Source: Streptomyces sp. SLBN-31 | Lineage (GTDB): Bacteria > Actinomycetota > Actinomycetes > Streptomycetales > Streptomycetaceae | Reading direction: 5' to 3' | DNA: 64,000 nucleotides | NCBI RefSeq assembly: GCF_006715395.1 | Contig: NZ_VFNC01000002.1 | Location: 2,790,001-2,854,000, forward strand | Part shown: positions 19,538-29,000 of the stretch, piece after piece | Position numbering within the stretch: position 1 is the stretch's first letter | Layout: every line of letters starts with the position of its first letter | Notes under the pieces: generated by a model | Told to the model about the DNA's origin: nothing | Databases searched by the model: none | The model's input: the letters and a program-made list of their open reading frames with translations, nothing else | Position numbers and translations under genes: made by a program

Positions 19538-20413
19538 TCAAGACTGGGGTTCCTCCAGCTTGATGGCAGCGTCGTCTGCGCCGTGCTGGTCGGCGTGTGC
19601 CGTGGCGAAAGCCTCGTCGTCTTCCACGACTTCGCCGTCCACGACTTCTCCATCCATCACTCGGTTTGACGCTTCCGCCAGCGGCAGGCTGGAGAGGTGC
19701 TTCTTGAGCCTCTTGGCCATCGGAAGGTAGGTCGCAAGAGTGAGCCCGCCGGAGACGACGGCCCCGACAAGAGGGATGGCCTTCGAGACGGCCTTCGCGA
19801 AGGACTGCTTCGTCATCTGGACGCCGAGGTAAGCCGCGACCTTTTTCACCATCGGGTAGACGACACCCTGGGTGAGTGCCTTCTGGGGCAACTTCTTGGC
19901 GACCTGCTTCGACATCATCCCAGCGACCTTCCCCACAGCGGCGTTCGCCGACTGGGTGCCGAACATCACGCCAAAGAAGAGCGTGAGCACCCCCATGGTC
20001 GCGTCATCGACGTCATCGCCGTCGTCGGAGAACAGATCGGGCCAGCTGTAGAGGTAGGCGAGTTTCTGCGCGATACGCACCATGTGGCCGAAGTACTGGG
20101 CCACATCGGCGGGCACGGTGGCGGGAAGGGCGAGCACGCCGGGGATCCCGGCAGCGGCGGAGAGAGCGCTGACCTTGCCGGTTTCGAAGCGGATGGAGTC
20201 ATTGGCCACCTTGTCGAGAACCTCAACAGAGATGCCCGCCGCGGCAGGGGTCTCTTCTATCGCTCTCCGGATGTCGTCCTCGGAGCAGTGACGAGCCAGC
20301 GCACTTCGGAGGTACGTCTCCCGGTTGATACGCACACCGGGAAGCTTTGCTGCCGCCAGCAGTACCGCGGAGAAGCGCGACTCGGGGTTCTCGATGCCTT
20401 TGCCCTGTTTCAT
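19538..20413 (-). CDS. EcsC-like membrane-associated protein
   Basis: A 291-residue protein from ATG at 20413. Residues 80-230 hold a string of hydrophobic, Gly/Ala-rich segments (AAAGIPGVLALPATVPADVA, LTLFFGVMFGTQSANAAVGK, KAIPLVGAVVSGGLTLATYL), the pattern of EcsC-family proteins, which bind or shape membranes. The N-terminal 80 residues are charged. The C-terminus is an acidic tail with a GEVVDGEVVED repeat. Function unknown. The EcsC assignment is from composition and motif memory and could be wrong; the alternative is an uncharacterised membrane protein. The 307 bases upstream (20414-20720) hold no recognisable gene. Confidence 0.5.
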   Translation of the reverse strand: MKQGKGIENPESRFSAVLLAAAKLPGVRINRETYLRSALARHCSEDDIRRAIEETPAAAGISVEVLDKVANDSIRFETGKVSALSAAAGIPGVLALPATVPADVAQYFGHMVRIAQKLAYLYSWPDLFSDDGDDVDDATMGVLTLFFGVMFGTQSANAAVGKVAGMMSKQVAKKLPQKALTQGVVYPMVKKVAAYLGVQMTKQSFAKAVSKAIPLVGAVVSGGLTLATYLPMAKRLKKHLSSLPLAEASNRVMDGEVVDGEVVEDDEAFATAHADQHGADDAAIKLEEPQS

Positions 20414-20720
20414 AGCAGGAACTTACAGTAGCTCCGCGCCTCAAGGGCCTGACTTGGTATGCCCAGTTGTGGCCTCCTGATGTGGGTGTCGGTGGCGTGT
20501 GGGCTGGGTCCATCACGATGTAGGTCGTCACCCGAGAAGGCGACCGCCGTCGCGAACCGCGCGTCGCTGGGCGGACGTTGATCGCCGTGGCAGCCAGCGC
20601 TGGCGCGGCACCCGGCGAGCAGGGCGGGAGGACTGCTGAAGGTGCTGCGCGGGCGGACATACGCAGGGCCCTCGGCAAGCACGTGCCCACCGGAAGGCCC
20701 TGCCATCGGCGCCATCCCTG

Positions 20721-20924
20721 TCAGAGTGCCGCGAACTCGACGAACGCGGTCCACGCCGTGGGTTCTACGGCGAGTGTGGCGCGGGTTGTGTCCTTCGAGT
20801 CGCGGACGTGGACCCTGCCGGGGGAGGCGGCGACCTCGACGCATTCGCCACCTTCCTCACTGCTATAGCTGCTCCTGCACCATGCCAACTGGTCTATGGA
20901 TGGCTGATCTACGTGCGGTTTCAT
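20721..20924 (-). CDS. DUF397 domain protein (Scr2-like)
   Basis: A 67-residue DUF397 protein: WCRSSYSSEEGGECVEVA followed by VHVRDSK and a C-terminal AWTAFV segment, the full family signature and length. The ATG at 20924 overlaps the stop of the helix-turn-helix gene by ATGA. DUF397 proteins are regularly paired with Scr1-type regulators in Streptomyces and have been interpreted as toxin-antitoxin-like or developmental regulators. The partner order (regulator then DUF397) is the usual one. Confidence 0.9.
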   Translation of the reverse strand: MKPHVDQPSIDQLAWCRSSYSSEEGGECVEVAASPGRVHVRDSKDTTRATLAVEPTAWTAFVEFAAL

Positions 20925-21751
20925 GGCTCTCCCAACAACTTCTCTACGTACGCCAATGATTCACGAGGAGTCAGGGCCTGCGCCCGGATGATTCCATACT
21001 TGACCTCCAGCGCCCGGACTCGCTCCCGCTCCGTTTGCAGGCGGCTCACGTTCTGTACCTCGGCGTACGCGATCCTCCGCCCTTCCTTCGTCTCGATCAA
21101 GGTGAAGGGACCAGCCATACCGGCGTTCTCCTCACGGTCGAGCGGCATCACTTGGATCTCGACGTTCCGCCGCTCTCCCGTCAGAAGGATGTGCTCGAGC
21201 TGGCCACGCAGGACTCCTCGTCCTCCGATCGGACGCCTCAACACGGCCTCATCGATGACAAAGCTGGCGAGCGGCGCATCACGGCTGGACAAGATCCCCT
21301 GCCGGGCCAAGCGCGCGGACACACGCTGTTCGATCAGCTCGTCAGCCATGGGCGGTCGCATCATCATGAAGATGGCCCGCGCATACTCCTCCGTCTGCAA
21401 GAGCCCGGGCACCGCCTGGTTCGCGTACACATGCAGTTCGACGGCCTCCGCCTCCAACCGCGCTGCATCCCGGAAGAACGCGGGATACTGAGCCCGAGCC
21501 ACCTCCTCCTTGCTCGCGCTCAACACCCCACCCGCCCCGAGCACTTCATCCGCCTGGCCGATGAACTTCGACGGCGGAATACGTCGTCCCTGCTCGAACG
21601 ACGCGATCGTCGAGGCCGAGTACCCGGTCAGCGACCCGAACTGCGCGCGGTCCATCCCCGCTCGCTCCCGGAACAGCTTCATCTGTCGGCCGAATACGCA
21701 CAGCATGCCCGTCCCGAACTCGTTCTCCGGCTGCTGAACCTCGTCGTCCAC
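20921..21751 (-). CDS. Scr1-family helix-turn-helix regulator (XRE + DUF5753)
   Basis: A 276-residue regulator. Residues 18-72 form an XRE-type helix-turn-helix (FRERAGMDRAQFGSLTGYSA, then STIASFEQGRRIP). Residues 85-270 match DUF5753 (QTEEYARAI..., LDREENAGMAGPFTLIE, YVEKLL). GTG at 21751 has a strong GGGAGGAG site seven bases upstream. It is co-translated with the DUF397 protein and divergent from an RsbW-like ATPase gene at 21928, a trio often seen together in Streptomyces. It probably regulates its own locus; the intergenic stretch 21752-21927 is where operators would lie, but I see no convincing palindrome. Confidence 0.88.
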   Translation of the reverse strand: MDDEVQQPENEFGTGMLCVFGRQMKLFRERAGMDRAQFGSLTGYSASTIASFEQGRRIPPSKFIGQADEVLGAGGVLSASKEEVARAQYPAFFRDAARLEAEAVELHVYANQAVPGLLQTEEYARAIFMMMRPPMADELIEQRVSARLARQGILSSRDAPLASFVIDEAVLRRPIGGRGVLRGQLEHILLTGERRNVEIQVMPLDREENAGMAGPFTLIETKEGRRIAYAEVQNVSRLQTERERVRALEVKYGIIRAQALTPRESLAYVEKLLGEP

Positions 21752-21927
21752 GCCGCAGCTCCTCCCGTACGATCATCACGGTCACCGGACACCGCCCACC
21801 CAACGCGCGGCCCCGCAACCAGTCACGCCCAACACCGCGTACAAGCTCACCGCCCACGCGTACAGCCCGCACCCGTCAGCGCATCACTCCTGTTCAACGC
21901 TACTCAGAGTTCGCAACCGTTGACCGC

Positions 21928-22482
21928 ATGAAGTCACCAACTCCCCCGAACGGGCATATGCCACAGCACCCTGCACCGGAACGCGAGTTCACCATGCGGT
22001 TCACCTCAACCCCACGCGGCGCTCGCCTCGCCCGCCGACTCGTCTCGCACCGCCTGAACGACTGGGGCCACCCCTACACGACCCCGGTCAACGAGACGCT
22101 CACCCTCATCACGGCCGAACTCACCGCCAACGCCGTACGCCACGGCCATGTCCCTGGTCGGGACTTCCACGTCCAACTCACCCTGGCCGAGGACACCTTC
22201 CGCATCGAGGTGACCGACAGCCGCGCCGAGAAGCAGCCCCGGTCCACTCCCCCGACCCCCGGCTCCGCATCCGAGTCCGGCCGCGGCCTCCACCTCGTCG
22301 CTGCCCTCGCCGACGACTGGGGCGTCACCCCTCGCCCGGCCGCCCCCGGCAAAACGGTATGGGCCAAGCTGGGCCTACCGACCAGCGGCCACCCGCGCCG
22401 GCAGCCGGTGGCCCCTCGTCCGGCAGACTCGGCATCGGCGTACGGGCACGACACCGAGTCGTTTCCGGCTACTTCTTCATAG
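21928..22482 (+). CDS. RsbW-like ATP-binding protein (HATPase_c, anti-sigma/regulatory kinase fold)
   Basis: A 184-residue single-domain GHKL ATPase. The N box LITAELTANAVRHG, G1 box IEVTDSR and G2 box SESGRGLHLVAALADDWG are all present; a Pro-rich tail follows. These proteins bind ATP and, in Streptomyces, commonly accompany Scr1/DUF397 genes. True anti-sigma activity is not shown for most. No histidine phosphorylation domain is present. The start is taken at ATG 21928; an internal ATG at 21958 is possible since neither has a clear ribosome binding site. Its 3' end overlaps the 3' end of pglX by 14 bases on the opposite strand. Confidence 0.82.
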   Translation: MKSPTPPNGHMPQHPAPEREFTMRFTSTPRGARLARRLVSHRLNDWGHPYTTPVNETLTLITAELTANAVRHGHVPGRDFHVQLTLAEDTFRIEVTDSRAEKQPRSTPPTPGSASESGRGLHLVAALADDWGVTPRPAAPGKTVWAKLGLPTSGHPRRQPVAPRPADSASAYGHDTESFPATSS

Positions 22483-25400
22483 CGGCGCGACGGCCTCGGG
22501 TTGCGGCCGGGGGCTGCCAGTTACGGAGATCGTCGTCCGTGAGTCCGTGCTCGCCCTGCTTCTGCTGTCGGTAACCGGCGAAGAAGTCCGCTGGGGAGCC
22601 GCTGTAGAGCATGTCGAAGTCGTTGTGCCACTGGTACAGCCACGGCTGGAGTTCCAGCAGGCCGGCGAGGAACGGCGTGATCTCCTCGGTGGACAGCGCG
22701 GTGTTGGTGAAGTACGTGGCGAGGGCCTGCGCCTGCTCGCGGTGGTTCCAGCCAGCCCAGCCATACAGCTCGGGGGTGGCGGCGTTGGTCTGCCCGTACG
22801 AGATGAACCGCTCCTTGGGCACGTCGAGCTTGCCGCGCGCCCTCCAGTAGGAGGGGCGGAGGAAGTCGGCCGAGGTGTATTTCGGCGGTACGGGGATGGA
22901 GTCCCGGATCTTCCGCTTGGCGGGCTCGTCGGGCGCGGCGTCCTCCTTGCGCTGGAGGTCCCACACCTCTTCCCAGTCCGCGCGCTTCTTGAGACCCGAG
23001 GGCTTGTAGCGCAGGGCGGAGAGGAACGGCACGTGCTCGTCGGTGATCAGCTCGGCGACGACCTTGGCGAGTTCCTTGCGGGGTGCGTGAAGCTTGGCGA
23101 CGGAGACGAAGTCCTCGTCGCGGGAGAGAGCGTCGGCGAGGCGGGCCAGGGTCAGGATGGTGGGCTGACCGTTCTCGTCGAACCAGTGGTCGCGGCTTTC
23201 CATACGGTCGAGCAGCCAGGAGCGCAGGGCCTTCTCCTGCAGTGCGTCCCAGCCTTCAGTAGCCCAGCGGCGCTTGTACTCGGGTCGCTCAACCATGCCG
23301 ATGGCACGGTTCGACTCGATGGCGTCGATCCGCTTCTGGACGATCTCGCGGTAGGGGGCGGGCCAATGGGCGGGGAGCTGGGTGATGGGAGTGGAGTTGT
23401 GCCGCTTGAACCACTCGTCGCTGGCCTCACCGGCGGCGACACGACGGGCAAGGACGATCTCGAAGGCACGCTCACCGAGGGCGAGTTCGGGGATGTTGGG
23501 ATCGTCAGGGTCCTCGGAGACGCGAAGGTCTTCGGAGTGGAGGTTGTAGAGGGAGTAGACCTGCCAGTCCAGCTCCTCTTGGAGGGCGATCATTCGGGCT
23601 CGCGTTGATTCCCAAGCAAAGCGGGCATCATGCAAGGTCGAAGGGGTAAGAGTCTGCCCGTCTGCGATTTCTTTAGGGGCCACGGAGGCGAGACTCTGGA
23701 CGTGCCGGTCAATACGCTCAGGATACGCATCCGGATACGCGACGGGTAGAGGAAACTTCTCCAATTTACTGCCCGAGAACTCGAAGAAGCTCTCCCAAGC
23801 AAAACGACCCGTCCCCCGCTCGCCACCACGGTTACCCTTATCATGGTTCACTTGCTTCAGCCAAAATGCAGCCGTGGAGCTGTTCAACAAACCAACCAAG
23901 CGCAAATAATCGCGTTCAACGAGCTCAGGCTTCAACTTGATCACTGGCGCGGATCGATTGAATAGAAAACCTGAGCGGTCAAGGGCAAAGTGGTTATGAC
24001 TCGCCACGAAGGCGAACGACACGCCTAGAGTGCTCCCCAGCTTACTGCTGTAGTTCTCTAGATGCACATACCAAGGGCGACCATTTTCAGACAATGACTT
24101 ACCAAAAATCTTTCGACGCCCCAAACGCGTTCGATCCCGCCACAACAGTCGTTCGACCACTACGTTTGATTCAGACGCGAGCTCAGTTTGCGCCAAATCA
24201 ACATATGGGTTCGCCACTAGTAGACTGCCGATAATCTGGTAATCGCGAACAGCATCTCCCGCGACAAGGGCTCGCACACTGGCCGCGTAGCCGTACCGCT
24301 TGGCAGTCGCCAAATCAGGGATGAAGAAAGCATCATCAGCACCAGTAGAGGTCGTCCGCCCAATACTTGAGGTCAGATCTTTGAGACTACCTACCGAAGC
24401 ACCTTCGATCTGTTCAACCATCTCCAGTCCGCCATCCGAGAGAATCCATGGTTGAGACCCGAAATAGCGGACACGATCAAGGTCGTCTACAGATACCCAC
24501 TTGCCGGTCGAGCCGGGAGTATCGATTTGATCCACAATTGCACGCCATACGTAACCGTCTTCCCCCCTCTCTGGCATACCCGGTTCACCCTGGACGCTCC
24601 TGACGGTCCGGACGGTTTTAGTACGACGAGAGCTGGAGTTAGGCTTGCCGACAAGGATTACCGTTGGCGTACCATGACCAGGAATGTAGGCACCAGAGGT
24701 GTCGATCACTTCCAGCAACTCAACCCGGTGACGGAAATAATCCTGAATCAGCCTTGATCCAAATTCCCGCTTCATGAATGAGTTTGCCGTAATCTGACCC
24801 ACCATACCGTAGCCGGTGCCGTCGAGATTTCCTTTTTTAGCGAGCTCGAAGAATCGCTGCGCAAATGGCACCGACATCGCATAATTTCCGGCACAAGCAT
24901 CGTATAGTTCCCGATAAAGCGCATTAAGGCTTGAATCTGAAACTTGGATGTACGGAGGATTCCCCACTACCACATGATATCGTCCCTGCTGAAGAATTTC
25001 TGGATGCTCATGCACGTCCTCTGTGGTGTATTCGAAACTGGCGAGGGGGTCGCTAGACCCGTCCTGGTCAAGACCCAAGGTAAGTTCAAGTTGTCGAGCT
25101 TTGATAAGCGAATCTCCAACAGCCAAGTTCACCGGCCACTCGTACTTAGCCGACTCCCCGAGCGTCCGCGCACCACTGGCCGCCATAGCCGCAACCAGCA
25201 GCCGGAACCGAGCAATAGCTACAGCGAACGGGTTGATGTCCACCCCGTGCACTGAGTCCAGCGCTTCCCGCACTCGCTCATGCACATCCCGCCCCGGCTG
25301 CTCCTCACCCCACAGCCGGACCAGCCGCCGGAACGTGCCAAGCACGAAGTGACCCGACCCGCACGTGGGGTCAATCATCTTCAGGCCCTCGTAGCCGAAC

Positions 25401-26089
25401 TCCCGCACCGCGGGGTTCATAGTGCGGTCGAGGATGAACTCCTCCACAAACTCCGGCGTCTGGAGTAGCGCGTACGTCTCCCGCGCGGCTTCGCTCAAGT
25501 CCTGGTACAGGTCCCCCAGGAACCGCGTGTCCCACCCCTCCGTGCCGTCCTCGTTCAGCGGGTCGGTGAAGTCGTGGACGAGGACGCCCGCCTCATCCCT
25601 CCCCCGCCAGAACTCGACCAGCTCCCGCGCACCGTCATGCGACAGCGGAACCTGGTACAGCGGGTTGTGCCGCTTATCGAAAAGCAGCCGCCCCGCCTGC
25701 CCCTGCCCCAGTTCCTCGAACGCCTTCTCCAGCCACCCCCGGTACGTCGGGTCATCGTCCGACTCCACATACGCGTCGTACCGGGACTCCGCCAGCTCCC
25801 GCCGGTCACCGTCCGGCCCCGTCAGGTACGGCTCCGGGATCAGCCGGTTGTCCTCGCAGAACCGTACGAACACAGTCCCCAGCACCCACGCCACCGCGAC
25901 CTGCGTGACCCGCTCGTCCAGCCACGAGGTCCACGTCGCCGCCGTACGCCCCAGCTTGCGCGCCTGGTCGTACTCGGCCCTCAGCCGTGCACCGACATCC
26001 CCCAGCGCCTTCACCTGTCGCCCGAGGTCAGCCTCGACCGCCTTGACCTGCTGCTTCAGGTCGTCCAACAGAGCCTTGCCGTCGATCAC
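22469..26089 (-). CDS. pglX: BREX-2 adenine-specific DNA methyltransferase PglX
   Basis: A 1206-residue N6-adenine methyltransferase. Motif I DPTCGSGHF (240-248), a second nucleotide-binding region VHGVDINPFAVAIARFRLL (about 280-298) and catalytic NPPY (377-380) are intact. The target-recognition and helical C-terminal regions follow. PglX methylates host DNA to mark self in BREX/Pgl. GTG at 26089 overlaps the TGA of pglW (GTGA). Roughly residues 316-833 are encoded by a block of much lower G+C (see 23590-25140), so target recognition was probably exchanged. The long G tract responsible for pglX phase variation in S. coelicolor is not seen; the longest C/G run noticed is six (about 24562). 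The frame is intact throughout. Confidence 0.94.
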   Translation of the reverse strand: MIDGKALLDDLKQQVKAVEADLGRQVKALGDVGARLRAEYDQARKLGRTAATWTSWLDERVTQVAVAWVLGTVFVRFCEDNRLIPEPYLTGPDGDRRELAESRYDAYVESDDDPTYRGWLEKAFEELGQGQAGRLLFDKRHNPLYQVPLSHDGARELVEFWRGRDEAGVLVHDFTDPLNEDGTEGWDTRFLGDLYQDLSEAARETYALLQTPEFVEEFILDRTMNPAVREFGYEGLKMIDPTCGSGHFVLGTFRRLVRLWGEEQPGRDVHERVREALDSVHGVDINPFAVAIARFRLLVAAMAASGARTLGESAKYEWPVNLAVGDSLIKARQLELTLGLDQDGSSDPLASFEYTTEDVHEHPEILQQGRYHVVVGNPPYIQVSDSSLNALYRELYDACAGNYAMSVPFAQRFFELAKKGNLDGTGYGMVGQITANSFMKREFGSRLIQDYFRHRVELLEVIDTSGAYIPGHGTPTVILVGKPNSSSRRTKTVRTVRSVQGEPGMPERGEDGYVWRAIVDQIDTPGSTGKWVSVDDLDRVRYFGSQPWILSDGGLEMVEQIEGASVGSLKDLTSSIGRTTSTGADDAFFIPDLATAKRYGYAASVRALVAGDAVRDYQIIGSLLVANPYVDLAQTELASESNVVVERLLWRDRTRLGRRKIFGKSLSENGRPWYVHLENYSSKLGSTLGVSFAFVASHNHFALDRSGFLFNRSAPVIKLKPELVERDYLRLVGLLNSSTAAFWLKQVNHDKGNRGGERGTGRFAWESFFEFSGSKLEKFPLPVAYPDAYPERIDRHVQSLASVAPKEIADGQTLTPSTLHDARFAWESTRARMIALQEELDWQVYSLYNLHSEDLRVSEDPDDPNIPELALGERAFEIVLARRVAAGEASDEWFKRHNSTPITQLPAHWPAPYREIVQKRIDAIESNRAIGMVERPEYKRRWATEGWDALQEKALRSWLLDRMESRDHWFDENGQPTILTLARLADALSRDEDFVSVAKLHAPRKELAKVVAELITDEHVPFLSALRYKPSGLKKRADWEEVWDLQRKEDAAPDEPAKRKIRDSIPVPPKYTSADFLRPSYWRARGKLDVPKERFISYGQTNAATPELYGWAGWNHREQAQALATYFTNTALSTEEITPFLAGLLELQPWLYQWHNDFDMLYSGSPADFFAGYRQQKQGEHGLTDDDLRNWQPPAATRGRRAAMKK
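23590..25140. other. Low-G+C block inside pglX
   Basis: Two sampled 60-base lines (23881-23940 and 24061-24120) each have 27 G or C, 45%, while the flanks of the same gene are about 65-70%. The block covers the region after the NPPY motif, where target-recognition segments lie in this methyltransferase type. Codon choice also shifts (many A/T-ending codons). Boundaries are estimated by eye. It reads as recombined or transferred sequence within an otherwise Streptomyces-like gene. Confidence 0.75.
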
Positions 26090-29000
26090 TTGACGTCTCC
26101 CTCGACACCACTGGCACTAGCCACAACCTCGCCGGACCCCCGATGGGCGTTACCCACCCACGTGTCCGGAAGCTGAATCCACTCCCCCAGGCCGGCCTGG
26201 TACGGCACCGCCACCTGCCCCAGCCGGGGCTCGCGCGAGGGGTCGCTCTGCGGGACCAGGAGCCACAGCCCCCGCCCGCCCCGCCGGGCCGCCGACGCAA
26301 GCCGGTCCAGGACGCCCATCGCGTCGTAGCGCGCGAACACCCCGGCCTCCGTCAGCAGCACAGGACCGACAGGACCGGACCCGCCACCGCCACCGTTGCC
26401 CAGCAGCTCCGCGATCCGGGGCTCCACCGCGCCCCACGCCGTCCGCGTGAACTCCGCGAACCGCACCGCGCCCTTCGAGCCCGGCTCGGCGGCGTCCGCC
26501 TTGAGCAGGGTCTCCCAGGTGGGCTTGGTGCCCGGCGTGACCTGCGCGTGCAGGGCCTCCAGGAACAGCTCCGTCACCGACACCGCTTCCGTGCCCAGCC
26601 GCTCGGCGCCCAGCTCCCGCACCGCGTCCCGCACCAACTGCTGCCGTACGGTCAGCACCCGGTACCCGTCCCGGCGAGCCGACGCGAGTAGCCGTTCCTC
26701 CGCGCGCACCGCGCCCGCGAGCTGCGGGTCGTCGGCGTACCGCGTCACCGCACCCGTACGCGTGGACTGCCGCCACGCACCCGTCGTGAGGTAGCTGGAC
26801 GCGTCGTCGACCCGCGTCGGCAAGTAGCGCAGCACGCCCTCGCGTTCGTGCATGCTGAGCGACAGTTCGAAGCCGGCGTCGCGCAACGCCTTGGTCAGCG
26901 GGCCACCCGTCGGCAGTTCGTGGTGCGTGCCGCCACGCCCGTCAGGAACGACCATCTCCGGGAAGCGAGCCCGGACCCGCTCGTGCACGGCCTCGCCGGT
27001 CAGGCCTGGCTGCTGTCCCTCCGGCATGCCCGGGATCCAGCGGACGAGCCCGGCCTGGGTGAGCCGCAGCGCCCGGACGAGCGACAGGTCGCGCGGGTAG
27101 ATCTCCAGGCGCGGAGTGGCGGCGGCGTTCACGGATGCCGCCGCCGCCAGCTCCACCATGCGCCGCTCGTCCCAGTTCACCGCGCCTGGCGGCACCGTCA
27201 GCGCGCCCAGCTCGGCCAGCACAGTCGCGGCCGTCGGCAGGGTGTCCAGCTTGGCCAGCCGGTCGGCCGTACGGCCGAGACGGGTCGCGTACTCCAGCAG
27301 GCCCGGCGCAGTCGGGGTATCCGGACCGTCGTTCTCCCGTACGTCGAGCGCGAGCAGGCCGGCGCCCAGGGACTCGTCCGTCGCCTTGCGGTTGGGCTGG
27401 TGCTGGAACTCGGCCTCCTGCGGCACCAGTTGCTCCACCTCGACCACGGCCCGCACGGCCGCCAGCGCCATCGCCCGCCGCTGCTCACGCCCCGCGAGAT
27501 GCGTGCCGCGCCGGACCGCCAAGGCGTCCGCGATCTCCACCGCCGAGGCGACCCGCCCCATGCTCACGAGCAGGTCGATGATCTCCTCGCGCAGTGCCTG
27601 GACCGCGGGTTCCGCCTTCCAACGCTTGCGCTCCTCCTTGAGCATCTGCGGGATGCGGCCGTGGCTCAGGGCGAGCGCGTCGGCGACGTCCTTCTGCTTC
27701 GGCCAGACGCCGATGTCCGGCAGCACGCCGTGCTCGTCGGGCAGGCGCAGCAACAGCCGTACCATCTCCGCCTTGTTGCGGTTGGAGCCGTTGTTGTTGA
27801 CGGCGGGTACGAAGATGGTGGCGAGGGTGTCGAGGCTGACGGAGCGCAGTGTGCGGGCGGGCAGCGCGCCCGCCGACTCGCCCGTTGCGAGGTGGCCCAC
27901 CAAGGCCGACTCGGCGGCCGTGAGCTGGTCCAGCTCCTCCTTGGCCTCCGCGCGGCCCTTCGGTGTGAGAGGCGAGACGGGGATCTCGCGCAGCCGTTCG
28001 CCCCACTCGCGCTGCCGTTGCTGGACCTCGTTGCGGGTCTTGGCGCCCAGGCCGGGGGCGTTGACGAGCTTGCGGCGGCTGTAGTCGAGCAGTTCGCCGA
28101 CCGTCGTGATGCCCAGGCCGTACAGGAAGGACTGCGCGGCGAGCGTGAGGCCGGAAACGGTCAGTGAGGTGTCGCGGGTGACCGCGGCGGCGAGGCGGTC
28201 GCGCTGCTGCTCGGCGCTCTCGGGCTCGGCGTCCGCGATCACCGCGGCGGTGCCCTCGGCGGGCAGCCCTTCCCCCGTGGTCGTAGGCGCGGGGGCCGGG
28301 GAGCGGGTGCGGTGGCCGGACGGGACGGTCTGGGAGGCGTCGAGGAAGACCTTGCGCCAGGCGTCCCGCATCGGCTTCAGCTCGGGGTACCGCTTGGCCG
28401 CGTCGCGGTGCAGGGCCTTCTGGAAGAAGGCGACGAGACCGTCCCGTACGGCCGGGTCGAAGGCCTCGGCCGCGATGGTCGGGTACGGCCATTCCTTCGC
28501 GTCGGTCATGCGGGGCGGGAGGCTGCCGTCGCCCCACTTGGGCAGCTCGCCGGAGGCCATCTGGTGCAGGGTGACGGCGACGGCGTACCGCTCGGCGTGC
28601 GAGTCGTACGAGCCGCGGGTGATGACGTCGACGAAGGGGTCGAGGTAGCCGTCGGTGCCCGCGTCGGTGTTCTTGGCCGGGTAGCCGGCGAGGGAGAAGT
28701 CGATGAGGACGAGTTCGCGGGTGCGGTTGGGGCGGATGCGGATGGCGATGTTGTCCGGCTTGATGTCGCGGTGCCAGACGCCCTCGCCCTCCAGGAAGTC
28801 GACGGCGCCGAAGAGGTAGTCGCCGTACGCCTCCAACTGGTCGACCTGGAGGCGGCCGTTCTCGCGGAGCTGGCGGGCGACGGTCTCCTCACGGCGGCGC
28901 GGGCGGGACCCGGCCTCGGTGCCCTGCCCGTTGTCGTCGCGCTCGTCACCGACGTACTCCAGCGCCAGGACCGTACGGCCGGCGATGTGCAGCGGCTCCG

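Noticed and set aside
22469..26089. Phase-variable G tract in pglX as known for the S. coelicolor Pgl system
   Set aside because: No long homopolymer seen; the longest C/G run noticed is six and the frame is intact.
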